Positions 38,292 to 39,791 of a stretch of 39,791 nt of DNA are shown in pieces. The notes under the pieces were generated by a model. The model searched no databases and was not told the origin of the DNA. It saw nothing but the letters and a program-made list of their open reading frames with translations. Numbering within the stretch: position 1 is the stretch's first letter; every line of letters starts with the position of its first letter. Origin of the DNA: Ignavibacteria bacterium UBA2360 (GTDB taxonomy: Bacteria > Bacteroidota > Ignavibacteria > Tepidaquicellales > OLB5); contig DDTQ01000005.1 of the NCBI GenBank assembly GCA_002344125.1, positions 1-39,791 on the forward strand, given 5' to 3'. Made by a program: the position numbers and the translations under genes.

Positions 38292-38780
38292 TTATCTTAC
38301 AGGTGAATCATCATTTCCGTGATGCTGCGGTGCGTTTCTATCCGGACCGTTCTTAACGAACTCCTTATACTTTAGGACCTGATCTGCTGTTAGTATTTTT
38401 TCAATTTTCAGGTCAAGCTCACTGTGATCAAAATTTTTTCTATCATGAGTTGATGCGTAATCAAGAACAATATCATATACTCCGGGGCTCTGCTTATCTG
38501 TTAAGCTTAATTTTTCTTTCAGCATAGCGCTTATATCATGCGCAAGAATTTGCGGCTCAGTTTTTACTTCAGGCGGAACGGATCTCTTACCCATCGGGTC
38601 ATCAGCATTCTGGTCACCATGTTGGTTAATTCCCGGCTCTTCATTTTTGCCCTTTGGCGCATCTTCATTCTGCGCGAAGATATTTGAACCTGCAATCATT
38701 GAAGCGATGAAAAATAATCCGATTGCCACAGATTTTGGCATTCTGAAAAACGGCTGCGTAATTATTGCTGAAATTTTCAC
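38292..38780 (-). CDS. periplasmic protein with LTxxQ-like motifs (Spy/CpxP-like)
   Basis: A small periplasmic protein of 162 residues from GTG at 38780, or 149 from an ATG at 38741. A signal peptide (MPKSVAIGLFFIASMIAGSNIFAQ) is followed by a Gly/Asn/Asp-rich linker (about 38-70) and a helical part. That part has LSLTDKQ and LTADQVLKYKEF, like the LTxxQ motifs of Spy/CpxP envelope-stress chaperones. The GTG has AAAGGAG about 12 bases upstream, a loose spacing; the ATG gives a more usual signal peptide but no ribosome binding site. Function is unproven. The C-terminus (HHGNDDSP) is polar and might bind metal. No two-component system is adjacent. Confidence 0.7.
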   Translation of the reverse strand: MKISAIITQPFFRMPKSVAIGLFFIASMIAGSNIFAQNEDAPKGKNEEPGINQHGDQNADDPMGKRSVPPEVKTEPQILAHDISAMLKEKLSLTDKQSPGVYDIVLDYASTHDRKNFDHSELDLKIEKILTADQVLKYKEFVKNGPDRNAPQHHGNDDSPVR

Positions 38781-38868
38781 TGTATAAAAAAGCTCCTTTA
38801 ATTAATTTGAATCTGTACAAACATACTACTAAGATTGTAATAGGGTTTGAATGGATTGTAACAAGATG

Positions 38869-38932
38869 TAAAAAGCAAAAGTAAAAAGGCAAAAGGCAAA
38901 AATAGAAAGTAAAAGGGGAAAAATATAAGTAA
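38869..38932. repeat. purine-rich AAAAGGC tandem-like repeat
   Basis: Units like GTAAAAAGGC, AAAAGGC and AAAAATAG recur irregularly over about 60 bases. The stretch lies between the Spy/CpxP-like gene and the two-hairpin repeat at 38934. Confidence 0.6.
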
Positions 38933-38933
38933 A

Positions 38934-38992
38934 GCGTGAAATATCCCGCTTTCAGAGGGACTTCGAAAATGTCTCCGACATTTTCTTGAACG
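38934..38992. repeat. dispersed two-hairpin repeat, full copy 2
   Basis: This matches 12606-12667. Hairpin 1 (TCCCGCT-TTC-AGAGGGA) has one mismatch. Hairpin 2 is AAAATGTC-TCC-GACATTTT (38966-38984), where both partners of one pair have changed relative to copy 1. Confidence 0.85.
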
Positions 38993-38995
38993 CTA

Positions 38996-39023
38996 AAATA
39001 AAAAACCCCTCTGGAAGAGGGGT
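38996..39023 (-). terminator. rho-independent terminator of the DedA-like gene
   Basis: ACCCCTCT-GGA-AGAGGGGT is an 8-bp perfect stem. On the minus strand it runs into TTTTTATTTT, 33 bases after the stop of the gene at 39057-39671. Confidence 0.85.
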
Positions 39024-39056
39024 CTGAATAATGCTTAACATATAAAATATATAGCT

Positions 39057-39671
39057 TTAAATCGCATATTTGACGAGAACAAAGCCGCCAATCAACAGGA
39101 CGGTGAATACGAGTGCCAAAATATTGAAGTATTTATCTATGAAATTCCTTATTTTTTCACCGAATTTCCAGATCAAAAATGCTACGAGGAAAAATCTAGC
39201 CCCGCGGCTTACAATTGATGCTATTATAAACATTGGGATATTGATATTGAATATTCCCGATGTAATTGTAAAGAGTTTGTATGGTATGGGTGTAAATCCT
39301 GCGGTAAAGATTATCCAGAAATCCCACTTATTATATTGAGCTTCAATTTCAGCGAATGCATGCTGAGTGAAACCGGGGATATGATCAAAGAAAAAGTTAG
39401 CAATCCATGTAAACTGCCCTGCTGAATTATACCAGAGGTAATGACCAATTGCGTATCCGCCCATTGCACCAAGGACAGAGGCTATTGTACAATACAATGC
39501 GAATTTAAAAGAGAGTTTCCTGCTGCCCAGACAAAGCGCTATTAAAAGCGCATCGGGCGGAATAGGGAAAAAAGAAGATTCAATAAATGAGAGTATGAAT
39601 AACGCAGCCGGTCCATACGGTGTTTCAGCCCAGTGCAGAACCCAGTCATATAGTTTTCTTAGTGGTTTCAA
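39057..39671 (-). CDS. YqaA/DedA-type membrane protein (SNARE-associated domain)
   Basis: A 204-residue membrane protein of the YqaA branch of the DedA superfamily. It has the N-terminal ESSFFPIPPDALLIALCLG motif (acidic residue and Pro-rich re-entrant loop), a GAMGGYAIGHYLW helix, the second re-entrant motif FTAGFTPIPYKLFTITSG and a SRGARFFLVAF segment with conserved Arg. The larger superfamily includes lipid scramblases for undecaprenyl phosphate and phosphatidylethanolamine, so a lipid-flipping role is plausible but unproven for YqaA. The start is TTG at 39671; the next Met is far downstream. An intrinsic terminator follows it. It stands alone in the window. Confidence 0.9.
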   Translation of the reverse strand: MKPLRKLYDWVLHWAETPYGPAALFILSFIESSFFPIPPDALLIALCLGSRKLSFKFALYCTIASVLGAMGGYAIGHYLWYNSAGQFTWIANFFFDHIPGFTQHAFAEIEAQYNKWDFWIIFTAGFTPIPYKLFTITSGIFNINIPMFIIASIVSRGARFFLVAFLIWKFGEKIRNFIDKYFNILALVFTVLLIGGFVLVKYAI

Positions 39672-39760
39672 TCAGTTTTTGTTTTTTTTTCTGTAAAGAA
39701 ACAAAGATATAAATTCTATTTTCAATTAGAAATGTTTAAAGTGAGTGTAACAGGTTATGG

Positions 39761-39791
39761 CCCTCACCCCCCGGCCCCTCTCCCAAAGGGA
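39761..39791. repeat. C-rich dispersed repeat, truncated by window end
   Basis: CCCTCACCCCCCGGCCCCTC and the CCCAAAGGGA that closes the window match a spelling common as intergenic repeats in many bacteria, and it is probably part of a hairpin whose right arm lies outside. It follows the 5' end of the DedA-like gene. Confidence 0.55.

Overview
The window looks like chromosomal DNA from a member of the Ignavibacteria/Chlorobiota side of the FCB group. Six open frames end in the C-terminal sorting domain used by the type IX secretion system in that lineage (QNYPNPFNP, then YDLLGREV, then SGVYFY and a final KKMVLMK-like tail). Housekeeping genes have moderate GC, while the secreted-protein genes are visibly richer in A and T. 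TTG start codons are common (bamD, aldolase, ddl, rarA, ymdB, DedA-like). No tRNA, rRNA, CRISPR array, integrase or recognisable transposase was seen.

Layout. 1-800: a GxxExxY-family gene between two direct 147-bp repeats. 784-3481 (minus): membrane protein of unknown function, bamD, acyl-CoA thioesterase and an ABC ATPase. 3482-5193: a tandem 135-bp duplication and a putative DNA-binding protein with a palindrome in its promoter region. 5194-10379 (plus): two T9SS-sorted proteins. 10633-15846 (plus): TolB-like propeller, metF, class II aldolase, ddl, FtsB/DivIC-like protein and an M42 peptidase. 16063-17650: a small Cys-rich lipoprotein coupled to a T9SS-sorted YCF48-type protein. 17730-26661 (mostly plus): rarA, ROK kinase, crotonase, DUF2461 protein, a small minus-strand secreted protein, arginase, rlmN and an acyl-CoA carboxyltransferase. 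26775-32640 (plus): three consecutive T9SS-sorted genes, the first with a stop codon inside its signal peptide. 32871-37681 (minus): a glycosyltransferase 2, lpxA, a lipoate/octanoyl transferase, panB and ymdB. 37682-39671: a repeat-rich gap, a Spy/CpxP-like periplasmic protein and a YqaA/DedA-type membrane protein.

The housekeeping genes cover envelope assembly (BamD, LpxA, Ddl, FtsB-like), cofactors (PanB, lipoyl transfer, MetF), acyl-CoA chemistry (thioesterase, crotonase, carboxyltransferase) and replication or translation upkeep (RarA, RlmN). The accessory content is of two kinds: large secreted beta-propeller and beta-helix proteins, and a dense set of short structured repeats in nearly every intergenic gap.

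The repeats are the most unusual part. They include a nuclease-like GxxExxY gene between repeats built from 9-nt units in inverted arms, a two-hairpin element present twice with compensatory base changes, a second two-hairpin element also with a compensatory change, a hairpin cluster bounded by a 14-bp direct repeat at a gene's 3' end, and repeat-derived sequence inside the sorting domains of three secreted proteins. All calls were made by reading the sequence; no database search was run.
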